Below are positions 51,501 through 58,702 of a stretch of DNA of 64,000 nucleotides, in pieces. Both the position numbers and the translations under genes were made by a program. Under the pieces are notes generated by a model. That model worked only from the letters and a program-made list of their open reading frames with translations, searched no databases and was not told where the DNA came from. Position 1 is the stretch's first letter, and each line of letters begins with the position of its first letter. The stretch is from JBGLNJ01 sp034434835 (lineage in GTDB: Bacteria > Chloroflexota > Anaerolineae > Fen-1058): NCBI GenBank assembly GCA_034434835.1, contig DAOTXX010000099.1, positions 5,275-69,274 of the forward strand. Direction: 5' to 3'.

Positions 51501-51746
51501 ATAGAGCGCCAGAGCCGGGTAAAAGTTGAACAGAGGATAGCCGTAGCCCAAGACCAGCCCCGGTGCCCAACGCGGCCACAGGATGCCCTGGCGCACCAGC
51601 TCATCGAGTTGAAAGGCGCGCAGCCAATGCAGCAAGCCATCGTGGCTGCAAGTCATTTGGCCCGGCTGGATGAATGGCACCAACACCGACAGCCAAAACG
51701 CCGCCAGGGCCAACACGGGCAACACTGTCCGGGACTTTCTGTTCAT
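48594..51746 (-). CDS. GT-C-like membrane protein (PTPS-related family), paralogue of the next gene
   Basis: This 1050-residue protein has the same plan as its downstream neighbour: TM1 (VLPVLALAAFWLSVLVPF), CSHDGLLHWLRAFQLDELVRQG, GYPLFNFYPALALYPL, about ten further membrane segments, a soluble region, then three beta-sandwich repeats (for example GWDAPARVAPGQTLSVTLVWQ..DYKVFVHLLDDQG..GMYDAETGQRL). It lacks the mobile-element insert found in the neighbour and so shows the ancestral arrangement. A role in membrane assembly of a surface glycan is inferred from the GT2, methyltransferase and epimerase genes nearby. It ends with ATGA overlapping the next start. Confidence 0.82.
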   Translation of the reverse strand: MNRKSRTVLPVLALAAFWLSVLVPFIQPGQMTCSHDGLLHWLRAFQLDELVRQGILWPRWAPGLVLGYGYPLFNFYPALALYPLVILHRLGLTLLASWNTTLALSVLASGATMYLWARQMMRPLAAFVAAVAYMLAPYQLYDVYWRGTLTESLTLPLLPLGLWAALRTVQTRRWRDVAPGALVCAAFLLTHAPASLIFSMVLASYAAMLILTTQERRGALTRLIGLAALGGGLALFVLAPAFLERDQVQFTRAITLGEGNFANNFLAPGELIGPLRASDPLLINPPPTARSLGWALSGLAILGALAAWLARASRSLKPHVVWAVTLLIGTILMTLPISRVIWSNVPLLPYVQLPWRFLGPASLLAAFLAGVGVEGLAGHHSRMCQVWTGVCLAMLVIQTVPWAYPRLCSVPDNPDWAFSVNYEEQSGFLGTTTLGEYLPVAVHEVPKTWPMAQALREGRPVVRWHAPGARVVSASDTGLSAALTLESDAPLEVVYRSFYFPGWRATLDGRPVELKVSSPWGLMAIDVPAGRHTLTVQFGSTPVRTVSEILSCLVALGVVVLWILDPHPHQPAPLSRSQDSPVPSAWLGLMALGLALSTLKAGVIDRFDTPLRWSRLKNNQIADITSSSDVVIAAKARLLGYELRSSRPTAGQVVYVDLYWTLQEPLDFLTSVRLLDERGLIWSLESKWDKATLKGYNPAPSSREWPMGQYAQDRYAINILPGTPPGSYSLVVVPFKPDTSELLPSSGGQPAPGGQAGVAIGKMQVSAPAQPPSVDALEVAVRTDAPMGTDLALIGYSLDRGQAEPGQTMLLTLGWQARARPSRDYSAHLELIAPEGQVIARQSFAPGGDQYPTSRWRAGEIIRSQVLAHIPGRAATGPYIWRVTLLDENSSAVGQADLASLQINAPRRVFGPPLLAHPLGARLGDPFILTGWDAPARVAPGQTLSVTLVWQSAHETDRDYKVFVHLLDDQGHILTQSDAVPDHWTRPTSGWQPGEYVSDIHRLALQPNLAEGQYRLLAGMYDAETGQRLRTDSGADVIELGQLEVSINSP

Positions 51747-51787
51747 GATCTAGTGTAATAGCGCGTCTCACCAAAAGTGTGTAGAGT

Positions 51788-52549
51788 TCACACTCCCTGT
51801 CTTCCGTATCGTTCTGCGGCCAACGCGGCTTGCCGTTTGCCCTCCTGCTTCACGATCAGCCGCCACCACCAGCCGAGCAGAGCGATCAAGGTGCGCGCGA
51901 CGCGGGGGAAATTGAAAAACTGCGACGTGCCGTACTGACGGTAATAATGATGCACCGGCACCTCGGCGAACTTGAAACCGGCGTCCTGGATTTTCTTGAC
52001 CATCTCGAACGTGATCGTGCCCGTGACCGATTCGAGCTGCACCACGTCAAAGATGCTGCGGCGCATTAACCGAAAGTCACAGTCCACGTCGCGGATGGTC
52101 AGGCCGAACATGAATTTGACAAAGTACTGGTACATCAGGCCGATGATAATGCGGTGCAGGGGGTCCTTGCGTTTGATCTTCCAACCGTTGACGACGTCCA
52201 CGTCGGGGCGCAGCGCCTCGACCAGCAGTCCAAGCTCGCGCGCATCATATTGCGCGTCGCCATCGGTGTAAAAGATCCATTCCTTTGTCGAAGCGGCGAT
52301 CCCCGCGCGCACATTGCCGCCATAGCCGCTGGGCTGGTCGTGCTCGATCACACGCAGTTGGGGGATCGCGCATTGGAGTTCTTGGAGCACCCACACTGAA
52401 TCGTCGTGACTTCCATCGTCCAGGACGATGATCTCGAAATCATCGGTGATCTCGCGCGCGGTTTGCGCGGCGCGAATGACCATCGTCGGAATCGTTCCGG
52501 CGTCGTTGTAGCAAGGGAAAAAGATCGAAAGGCTGGGCAGACGCTCCAT
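51788..52549 (-). CDS. Family 2 glycosyltransferase (dolichyl-phosphate mannosyltransferase-like)
   Basis: This 253-residue GT-A enzyme has SIFFPCYNDAGTI at the start, IIVLDDGSHDDS (nucleotide binding) and the FYTDGDAQYD metal-binding motif, followed by DVDCDFRLMRR. There is a hydrophobic amphipathic tail rather than full membrane helices (IALLGWWWRLI). Such enzymes load a sugar onto a polyprenyl phosphate, which GT-C proteins then use; that fits the two GT-C-like genes 41 bp downstream. It lies in the fabF-led operon. Confidence 0.9.
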   Translation of the reverse strand: MERLPSLSIFFPCYNDAGTIPTMVIRAAQTAREITDDFEIIVLDDGSHDDSVWVLQELQCAIPQLRVIEHDQPSGYGGNVRAGIAASTKEWIFYTDGDAQYDARELGLLVEALRPDVDVVNGWKIKRKDPLHRIIIGLMYQYFVKFMFGLTIRDVDCDFRLMRRSIFDVVQLESVTGTITFEMVKKIQDAGFKFAEVPVHHYYRQYGTSQFFNFPRVARTLIALLGWWWRLIVKQEGKRQAALAAERYGRQGV

Positions 52550-52571
52550 GTGTATCTGTGACTCCTTGTGA

Positions 52572-53312
52572 TCACGAGGTCGGCTTGCGCCCCAGCGCCA
52601 CGACGGTCAGGCCAAAGGGGAACGTACCTCGGACGACCAGCGGCGCCTCGGCCGTCAGGATGGCGCGCAGCAAGCCATTGAACGGCCCCATTCCCAAAGT
52701 CAGATCCGAGCCATTCTGCAGCGGGAAAAGGTGATCGAGAAAACGCTTGACCACAGCTAACGGAAAGAGCCAGGTGTTGGCATACGTCACCAGCTCTGGC
52801 TCCACGCGGGCGGCTCGTAGCTTGGCGACCACATCGCGCGCCGTGTAACGCTGGCGGATCGCCACCCAGGCATCATGGTGTCCATACAGCCATGGTGTGC
52901 CCGGCAGGCGCAGGACGACGCGCCCGCCGGGCCTCAGCACACGAGCAAACTCGCGCAGTGCATCCAGGTCGCCGGGCGGCTCGAGCATATCAATCACGTC
53001 GAACGAGGTCACCAGATCAAAAGCGGCCTCTCGAAAAGGCAGCGATAACACCGAAGCCTGGGTCAGGCGTTTGCGCTGTCTTTGTCGGCTAAAATAGATT
53101 GCGTGGGCGGAATAGTCCAGCCCGGTGACGGTGCCATAGTCTGCCAGATAGCCCATGGCCGCGCCCGTGCCGCAGCCCGCGTCCAGAATCTTGAGCTGGC
53201 TTCCGCGCGGATAACACCGCTCGATCACCCGGCGGGTGATGGCTTCCATACCGTTGTACCACCAGTGGGTGTCTTCCACCTGGTACATGATCCGATATTC
53301 TTCGACTTCCAT
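52572..53312 (-). CDS. SAM-dependent class I methyltransferase
   Basis: This 246-residue protein has motif I LDAGCGTGAAMGYLA, motif II GLDYSAHAI and motif III FDLVTSFDVIDML, followed by LREFARVLRPGGRVVLRLP. The substrate is unknown; location suggests methylation of a lipid-linked sugar or polyprenyl intermediate. Start 53312 (MEVEEYRIMYQVEDTHWWY) matches the frequent YQ-EDTHWWY.GM opening of this subgroup; the longer frame overlaps the upstream gene. Gaps of 22 bp on both sides put it in the operon. Confidence 0.88.
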   Translation of the reverse strand: MEVEEYRIMYQVEDTHWWYNGMEAITRRVIERCYPRGSQLKILDAGCGTGAAMGYLADYGTVTGLDYSAHAIYFSRQRQRKRLTQASVLSLPFREAAFDLVTSFDVIDMLEPPGDLDALREFARVLRPGGRVVLRLPGTPWLYGHHDAWVAIRQRYTARDVVAKLRAARVEPELVTYANTWLFPLAVVKRFLDHLFPLQNGSDLTLGMGPFNGLLRAILTAEAPLVVRGTFPFGLTVVALGRKPTS

Positions 53313-53334
53313 AGAAGGCGGAATATCCCAGGGC

Positions 53335-54045
53335 TTATTTTTCAGGGGAGGAGGGGGATTCTTCCCGGCCCAAGAGATTGAGCAGGGCCTTGCGCGCGTC
53401 CGGCTTGAGATCGCCGCGCTTGCCTTCGCCGCGCACCCAATCCTTGAGCTGTTTGATGTGCACGACCGGCACGAGCGTATCGGCCACATCCAGTTCGATG
53501 TTCGGATCACTAAACACCACGACGGGCGTCAGGGGCACCTCGATGTCTGGCAGGTGCTTTTCCAGGAACCGATCGAGCGTATCCGCTTCCACTTGGGCAG
53601 TCTTGGCCGGGTTGCCGATGCTTTCCTGTCCCATCCACATGAACAGCCGCCGCCAGCCCAGGGATTGCTTCCAGCGATTCCCCTGCGCAACGATCTTGCC
53701 GGATTGCATCTGGACATTCAGGACATAGCAGGTATCTGGCCCCACGAGCACGTGGGGCGTGGGTGTCCGGTAGTGATACAGGTAGTAGCGATCATCCAGC
53801 CCTTTGAGCGCCCGGGCCAAGACGATGTCGGGCCGATCCGGACGGGCAAAGCGATTGCCATAGTAAATGCCAACCATCGAAAGCGTAAAGCCGACCAGCA
53901 AGCACACAAAGGCGATGGTAATGAGCTGTGGGCGGACGAACGAGATCAACATCCCACCCGCCAGGACGGCCAGGGCGGCCAGGCTGGTATAGCGCCCGAT
54001 CTTGCTTCTTCGTTCGATGTACTGATCGTTGCGGATGATTTTCAC
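53335..54045 (-). CDS. Membrane-anchored NERD-like domain protein
   Basis: This 236-residue protein starts at a GTG (54045). Two membrane helices (YTSLAALAVLAGGMLISF and ITIAFVCLLVGFTLSMVGIYYG) precede a cytoplasmic domain whose core DDRYYLYHYRTPTPHVLVGPDTCYVLNVQMQSGKIV is reminiscent of NERD nuclease-related domains (VLVGP..VYVIEVK..G.I). The usual catalytic Glu/Lys pair reads NVQ, so nuclease activity is doubtful. It lies 13 bp after fabF. I hold the NERD assignment at moderate confidence. Confidence 0.6.
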   Translation of the reverse strand: MKIIRNDQYIERRSKIGRYTSLAALAVLAGGMLISFVRPQLITIAFVCLLVGFTLSMVGIYYGNRFARPDRPDIVLARALKGLDDRYYLYHYRTPTPHVLVGPDTCYVLNVQMQSGKIVAQGNRWKQSLGWRRLFMWMGQESIGNPAKTAQVEADTLDRFLEKHLPDIEVPLTPVVVFSDPNIELDVADTLVPVVHIKQLKDWVRGEGKRGDLKPDARKALLNLLGREESPSSPEK

Positions 54046-54058
54046 CGAGTTGCTCCCT

Positions 54059-55324
54059 TTACCGATATTCCCCCAGCACCAGGCAGGCATTCTGCCCGCC
54101 CAGCCCAAATGAATTGGACAGGGTCACGCGCACGCGCTGTTGGCGCGCGACATTTGGCACGTAATCCAGATCGCACTCGGGGTCGGGCGTCTGATAATTG
54201 ATCGTCGGGTGAATGACGCCGTGATAGATCGTCAGCGCGCAGACGATAGCCTCGATAGTGCCCGACGCGCCCATGCAGTGACCGATCATGGACTTGGTCG
54301 AGCTAACCGGAATTTGAAACGCGGCCTGGCCGAACAGCTTTTTGATCGCCAGCGTTTCGATGGCATCGTTGAGCGGCGTGGACGTGCCGTGCGCGTTGAT
54401 GTAATCCACCTCGCTCTTGTCTGTGCGGGCATCTTCCAAGGCCCAACGCATCGCGCGGATCGCCCCTGCGCCGCTCGGATCGGGCGCGGCGACGTGATAA
54501 GCGTCCGACGAGGACGCCTGTCCGAGCACCTCGGCGTAAATGCGCGCGCCGCGCGCGCGAGCGTGTGGCAGGCTTTCCAGCACGACCAGCGCGCAGCCAT
54601 CGGAAAGCACAAACCCATCGCGGTCTTGATCGAATGGGCGCGAGGCTCGCTCGGGCACATCGTTGCGCGTGGAAAGCGCGCGGATCGCGTTGAACGCGGC
54701 GATGGCGAAATCTTGCACCAGGTTATCCACCCCTCCGCAGATCATGATGTCAACCACTTTGCGGCGGATGATCTCGGCCGCTTCGCCGATCGCTTGGGTG
54801 CCGGTGGCGCAGGCGGTGACCACCGTGCTGTTGGCCCCCAACGCCTGAACCGTTTGACTGACGTGATGGGAGGGCATGTTGGGCAAGATCGCGGTACCGG
54901 CAAATGGCCCGATCTTGCTCACCTGCCGATGTCCGTGAAAGGCCTCGATCTCGGCGCTGGCCCGGTCCAGCCCGCCGACCGCCGTGCCGACGAGCACCCC
55001 CACGCGCTCGCCTTCCTCAGCCGGAAACTGCCGCGGCAGGCCCGCATCGGCCAGGGCTTCCTGGACCACAGCGATAGCCAGTTGCGAACAGCGCGAGATC
55101 CGGCGCGCTTCTTTGGCGTTCATATATCGGCCAGGGTCAAAGCCTTTGATCTCACCCGCGATTCGAGTGGGCAGGTAGCTGGCGTCGAACTGGGTGATCG
55201 GGCCGATGCCCGATCGGCCGGCCAGCAGGCCTTGCCATGTCTCTGGCATCGTCAGGCCTAGCGGCGTGATCGCACCCACGCCGGTGATGACGACGCGCTG
55301 ATCGTCAGGGCGATAGTTTGGCAT
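54059..55324 (-). CDS. fabF: Beta-ketoacyl-ACP synthase II
   Basis: This 421-residue enzyme condenses malonyl-ACP with acyl-ACP in fatty acid elongation. The full set of motifs is present: nucleophile Cys172 in VVTACATGTQAIG, NAHGTSTPLND, the Lys/His pair in SSTKSMIGHCMGASG, and the GTAVGG and C-terminal NSFGLGGQNACLVL segments. Length and start are family-typical. It is the first gene of a run leading into glycan genes, and the plsX gene upstream keeps the lipid theme. The 93-bp repeat and a stutter tract lie just before it. Confidence 0.95.
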   Translation of the reverse strand: MPNYRPDDQRVVITGVGAITPLGLTMPETWQGLLAGRSGIGPITQFDASYLPTRIAGEIKGFDPGRYMNAKEARRISRCSQLAIAVVQEALADAGLPRQFPAEEGERVGVLVGTAVGGLDRASAEIEAFHGHRQVSKIGPFAGTAILPNMPSHHVSQTVQALGANSTVVTACATGTQAIGEAAEIIRRKVVDIMICGGVDNLVQDFAIAAFNAIRALSTRNDVPERASRPFDQDRDGFVLSDGCALVVLESLPHARARGARIYAEVLGQASSSDAYHVAAPDPSGAGAIRAMRWALEDARTDKSEVDYINAHGTSTPLNDAIETLAIKKLFGQAAFQIPVSSTKSMIGHCMGASGTIEAIVCALTIYHGVIHPTINYQTPDPECDLDYVPNVARQQRVRVTLSNSFGLGGQNACLVLGEYR

Positions 55325-55342
55325 TGCGTCAATCCTTCATCG

Positions 55343-55378
55343 TCAAACGTGAAACGTCAAACGTCACCAAGCATTTGA
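55343..55378. repeat. Stutter repeat of CGTCAAACGTGAAACGTC units
   Basis: It is related to the tracts at 31297-31362 and 35421-35462 and lies directly upstream of the fabF start. Confidence 0.5.
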
Positions 55379-55386
55379 CTTCTGAC

Positions 55387-55479
55387 CATTGGTGTAAACT
55401 TTAGCCCCGGAGTGCGGCCTTCAGGCCGCGTTTTATGCAGGCTGAAGCCTGCACTCCAACCTTAAGTTAACCCGCATGG
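55387..55479 (+). repeat. 93-bp MITE-like repeat, copy 2
   Basis: It matches 44959-45051 at 87 of 93 positions in the same orientation. It lies between plsX and fabF, separating them by 166 bp in total. Confidence 0.8.
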
Positions 55480-55490
55480 ACTTGGACGCT

Positions 55491-56537
55491 TTACGTGGTT
55501 GCTTCCTGTTGTGTCGCTAAACCGGCCTTGATCGCTTCCACGATGCCGCCCTCCGCCGCGCGCCTGGCGGCGCGGATCGCGCTAAAGATGGCTTTGGCGT
55601 CACTGCGCCCGTGCGCGATGAGCACAATGCCGTCCACGCCCAGCACCGGCGCTGCGCCGTATTCACGCCAGTCCACCCGGCGTTTCAGGGCCAGCGCCGA
55701 AGGAAGCATCAACAACAGGCCGGGCAGCATCAAGATCGCGCCGGGGATCATGAGGGCAAGCGCGAGCTTGTTCAATGCGCCACCGGTGAACGTTTGAGCC
55801 AGGTATTTGACGAGGAACGAGAGCAGACCTTCCGACAGCTTGATGATCACGTTGCCCGTAAAGCCATCGGTGACGATCACATCGGCTTTGCCGCGCGTGA
55901 TGTCTTTGCCCTCGATGTTGCCCACAAAGTTGAGCGAGCTGGCGCTCAACACCTTGAAGGCCTCGCGCACGAGCATTGAGCCTTTGTCGGCCTCTTCGCC
56001 GTTAGAGACCAGGCCCACGCGCGGATGCTGAATCCCCAACACCCGCTCGGCATAGATGGCGCCCATCATCGCGTTCTGCACGAGGTTTTCCGGCTTGGGA
56101 TCGGTGTTGGCCCCCATGTCCAGGATGCAACATCGGTTCGGCGCGGCGGGATAGACCGTGAGAAACGCCGGCCGGTCAATCCCACGGATGCGGCCCAACC
56201 CGAACAACGCCGCCGCCATCCCCGCGCCCGAGTTGCCCGCCGTCATGAACGCGTCGGCCTGACCGTCCTTGAGCAGCCGGATGCCGACGTTCATCGTCGA
56301 ATCCTTCTTTTCCTTGATGGCCATCGTGTGCTCTTCCATCCCGACGACCTGGCTGGCGTGGACGATGGTGATGGGCAAATGACGGGTATCACCGTGTCGA
56401 GCCAACTCGCGCTTGACGATGTCTTCTGGCCCGACGAGGACCAGCTCGACGCCCAGTTCACGCGCAGCGCGCACCGAGCCGTCAATCACCACACCGGGGG
56501 CATGGTCGCCGCCCATGGCATCAACAATGATTTTCAT
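55491..56537 (-). CDS. plsX: Phosphate acyltransferase PlsX
   Basis: PlsX makes acyl-phosphate from acyl-ACP for phosphatidic acid synthesis. The 348-residue protein begins MKIIVDAMGGDHAPGVVIDGS and carries EEHTMAIKEKKDSTMNVGIRL, SAGNSGAGMAAALFGLGRIRGIDRPA, LDMGANTDPKPENLVQ and VTDGFTGNVIIKLSEG, all diagnostic. Start 56537 is chosen for the family N-terminus; the longer frame is unsupported. It is usually linked to fab genes, consistent with fabF downstream. Confidence 0.95.
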   Translation of the reverse strand: MKIIVDAMGGDHAPGVVIDGSVRAARELGVELVLVGPEDIVKRELARHGDTRHLPITIVHASQVVGMEEHTMAIKEKKDSTMNVGIRLLKDGQADAFMTAGNSGAGMAAALFGLGRIRGIDRPAFLTVYPAAPNRCCILDMGANTDPKPENLVQNAMMGAIYAERVLGIQHPRVGLVSNGEEADKGSMLVREAFKVLSASSLNFVGNIEGKDITRGKADVIVTDGFTGNVIIKLSEGLLSFLVKYLAQTFTGGALNKLALALMIPGAILMLPGLLLMLPSALALKRRVDWREYGAAPVLGVDGIVLIAHGRSDAKAIFSAIRAARRAAEGGIVEAIKAGLATQQEATT

Positions 56538-56602
56538 GAAGGTTTTTCTCCGGGGATGAGAGTCAGCGTCATTGTACCTGAAATCGGTCAATCAGCAAGC
56601 GA

Positions 56603-56638
56603 AACCTCCCGCAGGTTCGCAGCCTGCGGCAGTTGAGC
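56603..56638. repeat. Hairpin repeat between plsX and the Lon-N gene
   Basis: CCGCAGGTTCGCAGCCTGCGG is followed by CAGTTGAG, similar to the unit at 28650-28682. It could act as a terminator for the minus-strand Lon-N gene. Confidence 0.45.
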
Positions 56639-56645
56639 CGGGAGA

Positions 56646-57320
56646 TCAATTGGCCGAAAAGACGACCAGGTCGTCGTCGTGGGTGGGGCGGCCCCTGGAT
56701 TGGAGGATCACTTGCAGCGCACGTAGCTCGCGGCGCAATAGCCCCATTTCTTTGTCGAGCAACGTGGCAATCGAAGGCGAGGTGAGCAGGTCTTGCTTTT
56801 CGAGCTGATCCACCTGAAGCGCAATGGCGGTGAGGCAGGCCAGCTCCGTGGGTTCGTCGGGAAGGTCGTCTGCGCCCATCAGCACCCCAGAGGCCTGTGA
56901 GAGCATCTGAACATAGCGGCGCAGTCGGCCACGCACATGGTCTGCCAGAGACCCAGATACGCTGGCATCGCTGGGCGACCACGGCCACAGCACAACCTGA
57001 GCGCGCAGAAAGCCTTCTTGCGCCTGGTCAAACGTGAGGATGCGGAAGCGCATCTCGCCCACGCTGACAATGTTGAGCCGACCGTCGTCGAGCCGTTCGA
57101 CTTGGGTCACGCGCGCGGTCGTGCCGACCTGGTAAGGAACCGCCGATCCACCGACCTCTTCACCTTCCCGAATCAGAACGACGCCAAAGGGCCAGCTTTT
57201 GTCAATGCACTCGTTGATCATTTTCTGATAGCGCGGCTCAAAGATGTGCAGAGGCAACACTTGCCCCGGAAACAAGACCGTGTGCAACGGGAAGAGAGGC
57301 AACACGATTTTATTGCTCAT
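56646..57320 (-). CDS. Lon N-terminal (LON substrate-binding) domain protein
   Basis: This 224-residue protein is a free-standing Lon N-domain: LPLFPLHTVLFPGQVLPLHIFEPRYQKMI is the hallmark opening, followed by the beta-barrel (FGVVLIREGEEVGG, GTTARVTQVERLDDGRLNIVSVGEMRFRI) and a helical C-terminal bundle. It has no ATPase or protease domain. Stand-alone members are widespread and poorly understood, perhaps acting as substrate adaptors. Start 57320 is supported by GGAG 9 bp upstream. It is followed by a short hairpin repeat before plsX. Confidence 0.88.
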   Translation of the reverse strand: MSNKIVLPLFPLHTVLFPGQVLPLHIFEPRYQKMINECIDKSWPFGVVLIREGEEVGGSAVPYQVGTTARVTQVERLDDGRLNIVSVGEMRFRILTFDQAQEGFLRAQVVLWPWSPSDASVSGSLADHVRGRLRRYVQMLSQASGVLMGADDLPDEPTELACLTAIALQVDQLEKQDLLTSPSIATLLDKEMGLLRRELRALQVILQSRGRPTHDDDLVVFSAN

Positions 57321-57363
57321 CGAGCGACTCCTGATGGTTGCATTGTACGTCATCCTCGATTGT

Positions 57364-57391
57364 TTGACAAGCAGGATGATTCCGCTATAAT
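57364..57391 (+). promoter_or_regulatory. Promoter of tRNA-Leu
   Basis: Consensus TTGACA (57364-57369) and TATAAT (57386-57391) have a 16-bp spacer. The -10 ends 11 bp before the tRNA. Confidence 0.85.
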
Positions 57392-57402
57392 ATCTCACGG
57401 TT

Positions 57403-57483
57403 GCCCGCGTGGCGGAATTGGCATACGCAGCAGGTTGAGGGCCTGTGCCGCAAGGCGTGGAGGTTCGAGTCCTCTCGCGGGCA
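57403..57483 (+). tRNA. tRNA-Leu (anticodon GAG)
   Basis: Acceptor GCCCGCG pairs with CGCGGGC. The anticodon stem GCAGG/CCTGT encloses loop TTGAGGG (anticodon GAG). A class II variable arm (GCCGCAAGGC) and T arm GGAGG-TTCGAGT-CCTCT follow. CCA is not encoded. Confidence 0.95.
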
Positions 57484-57491
57484 CACGCACT

Positions 57492-57522
57492 AGACCTCGG
57501 AGGTCCAAGACCTTCGAGGTCT
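57492..57522. repeat. GACCT..AGGTC palindrome between tRNA-Leu and prfB
   Basis: AGACCTCGGAGGTC and GACCTTCGAGGTCT form a 14-bp stem with one mismatch. A shorter relative, AGACCTCGGAGGTCT, occurs at 58675-58689 after prfB, followed by TTT. They may serve as terminators. Confidence 0.55.
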
Positions 57523-57564
57523 ATTTGTGGTAAAATGCCAAAGACTAGAATGGAGCCAATCCTC

Positions 57565-58669
57565 ATGGAAGAGCTGGAGCCGAACCTGATCGAAATGCAG
57601 GAAAAAATCTCGGGCATCCTGGTGCGCCTTTGACATCGCAGGAAAACAAAAGCGGGTGGAGGAGCTGGAGCGTCTTTCGTCGTCGCCGGATTTTTGGAAC
57701 GACCCCAAGACCGCTCAGGCGACGATGCGCGAGTTGGATTCTCTCCGCAGCCAGGTGGAAGGCTGGCTAGCCCTGCACAAGCAGGTGCGTGATGCCAGCG
57801 AATTGCTCGACCTGGCGAGGGCTGAAGGCGACGAGACAGTGGGGGCCGAAGTCGCCGCCGAAGTTGAGCGGCTGGCAAAAGACCTTGAACACCGGGAATT
57901 CGAGCTGCTGCTCGCCGGCCCCCATGATCGGGATGGCGCGATCCTGGCGGTCCACGCTGGCGCGGGCGGCACAGATGCTTCCGATTGGGCGCAGATGCTG
58001 TTGCGCATGTATCTGCGCTGGGCCGAGGGGCACGGCTTCAAGACAGACATCATTGACCAGATGGACGGCGAAGAAGCCGGCATCAAAAACGCGACGGTCA
58101 CGGTGGATGGCGAGTATGCCTATGGCTACCTGCGCGCCGAGCGCGGCGTCCATCGGCTGGTGCGCCTTTCGCCGTTCGACGCAGCGCATCGCCGCCATAC
58201 CTCCTTTGCGCTGGTCGAGGTCTGGCCGCAGATCGGCGAAGACAGCGAAGTCGTCATCCGTCCGACGGACCTGGAGATCGAAACCTTTCGGTCGTCTTCG
58301 GCGGGCGGGCAGCACATGCAAAAGAACGAGACCGCCGTTCGCATCAAGCACCTGCCGACGGGCATCGTCGTTTCATGCCAGAATGAGCGCAGCCAGACGC
58401 AAAACCGCGAAAACGCCATGAAGGTTCTGCGCGCCAGACTCGCCGAACTCGAAGAGCAAAAGCGGCGCGAGCAGATCGCAGAACTCAAAGGCGAGCACGT
58501 CAAAGCCGAATGGGGCAGCCAGATCCGCTCCTACGTATTGCATCCCTACCAGATGGTCAAAGACCATCGCACCGAGCACGAGACCGGCAACACCGCCGCC
58601 GTGTTGGACGGGCGGCTGGATGAGTTCATGCAAGCGTACCTGCGATCCACCGTTGGTCAGCCAGCCTGA
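57565..58669 (+). CDS. prfB: Peptide chain release factor 2 with programmed +1 frameshift
   Basis: RF2 recognises UGA and UAA stop codons. The first 22 codons (MEELEPNLIEMQEKIS..LVRL) end at an in-frame TGA (57631-57633) within CTTTGAC, the classical autoregulatory slip site. Shifting +1 continues as DIAGKQKRVEELERLSSSPDFW. The RF2 determinants follow: SPFDAAHRRHTSF and SSSAGGQHMQKNETAVR. The total is about 367 residues. I see no AGGGGG-like stimulator just before the slip site. An upstream in-frame ATG at 57550 is an alternative start. Confidence 0.95.
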
Positions 58670-58702
58670 CGTTCAGACCTCGGAGGTCTTTTGGAGTAAC
58701 CT

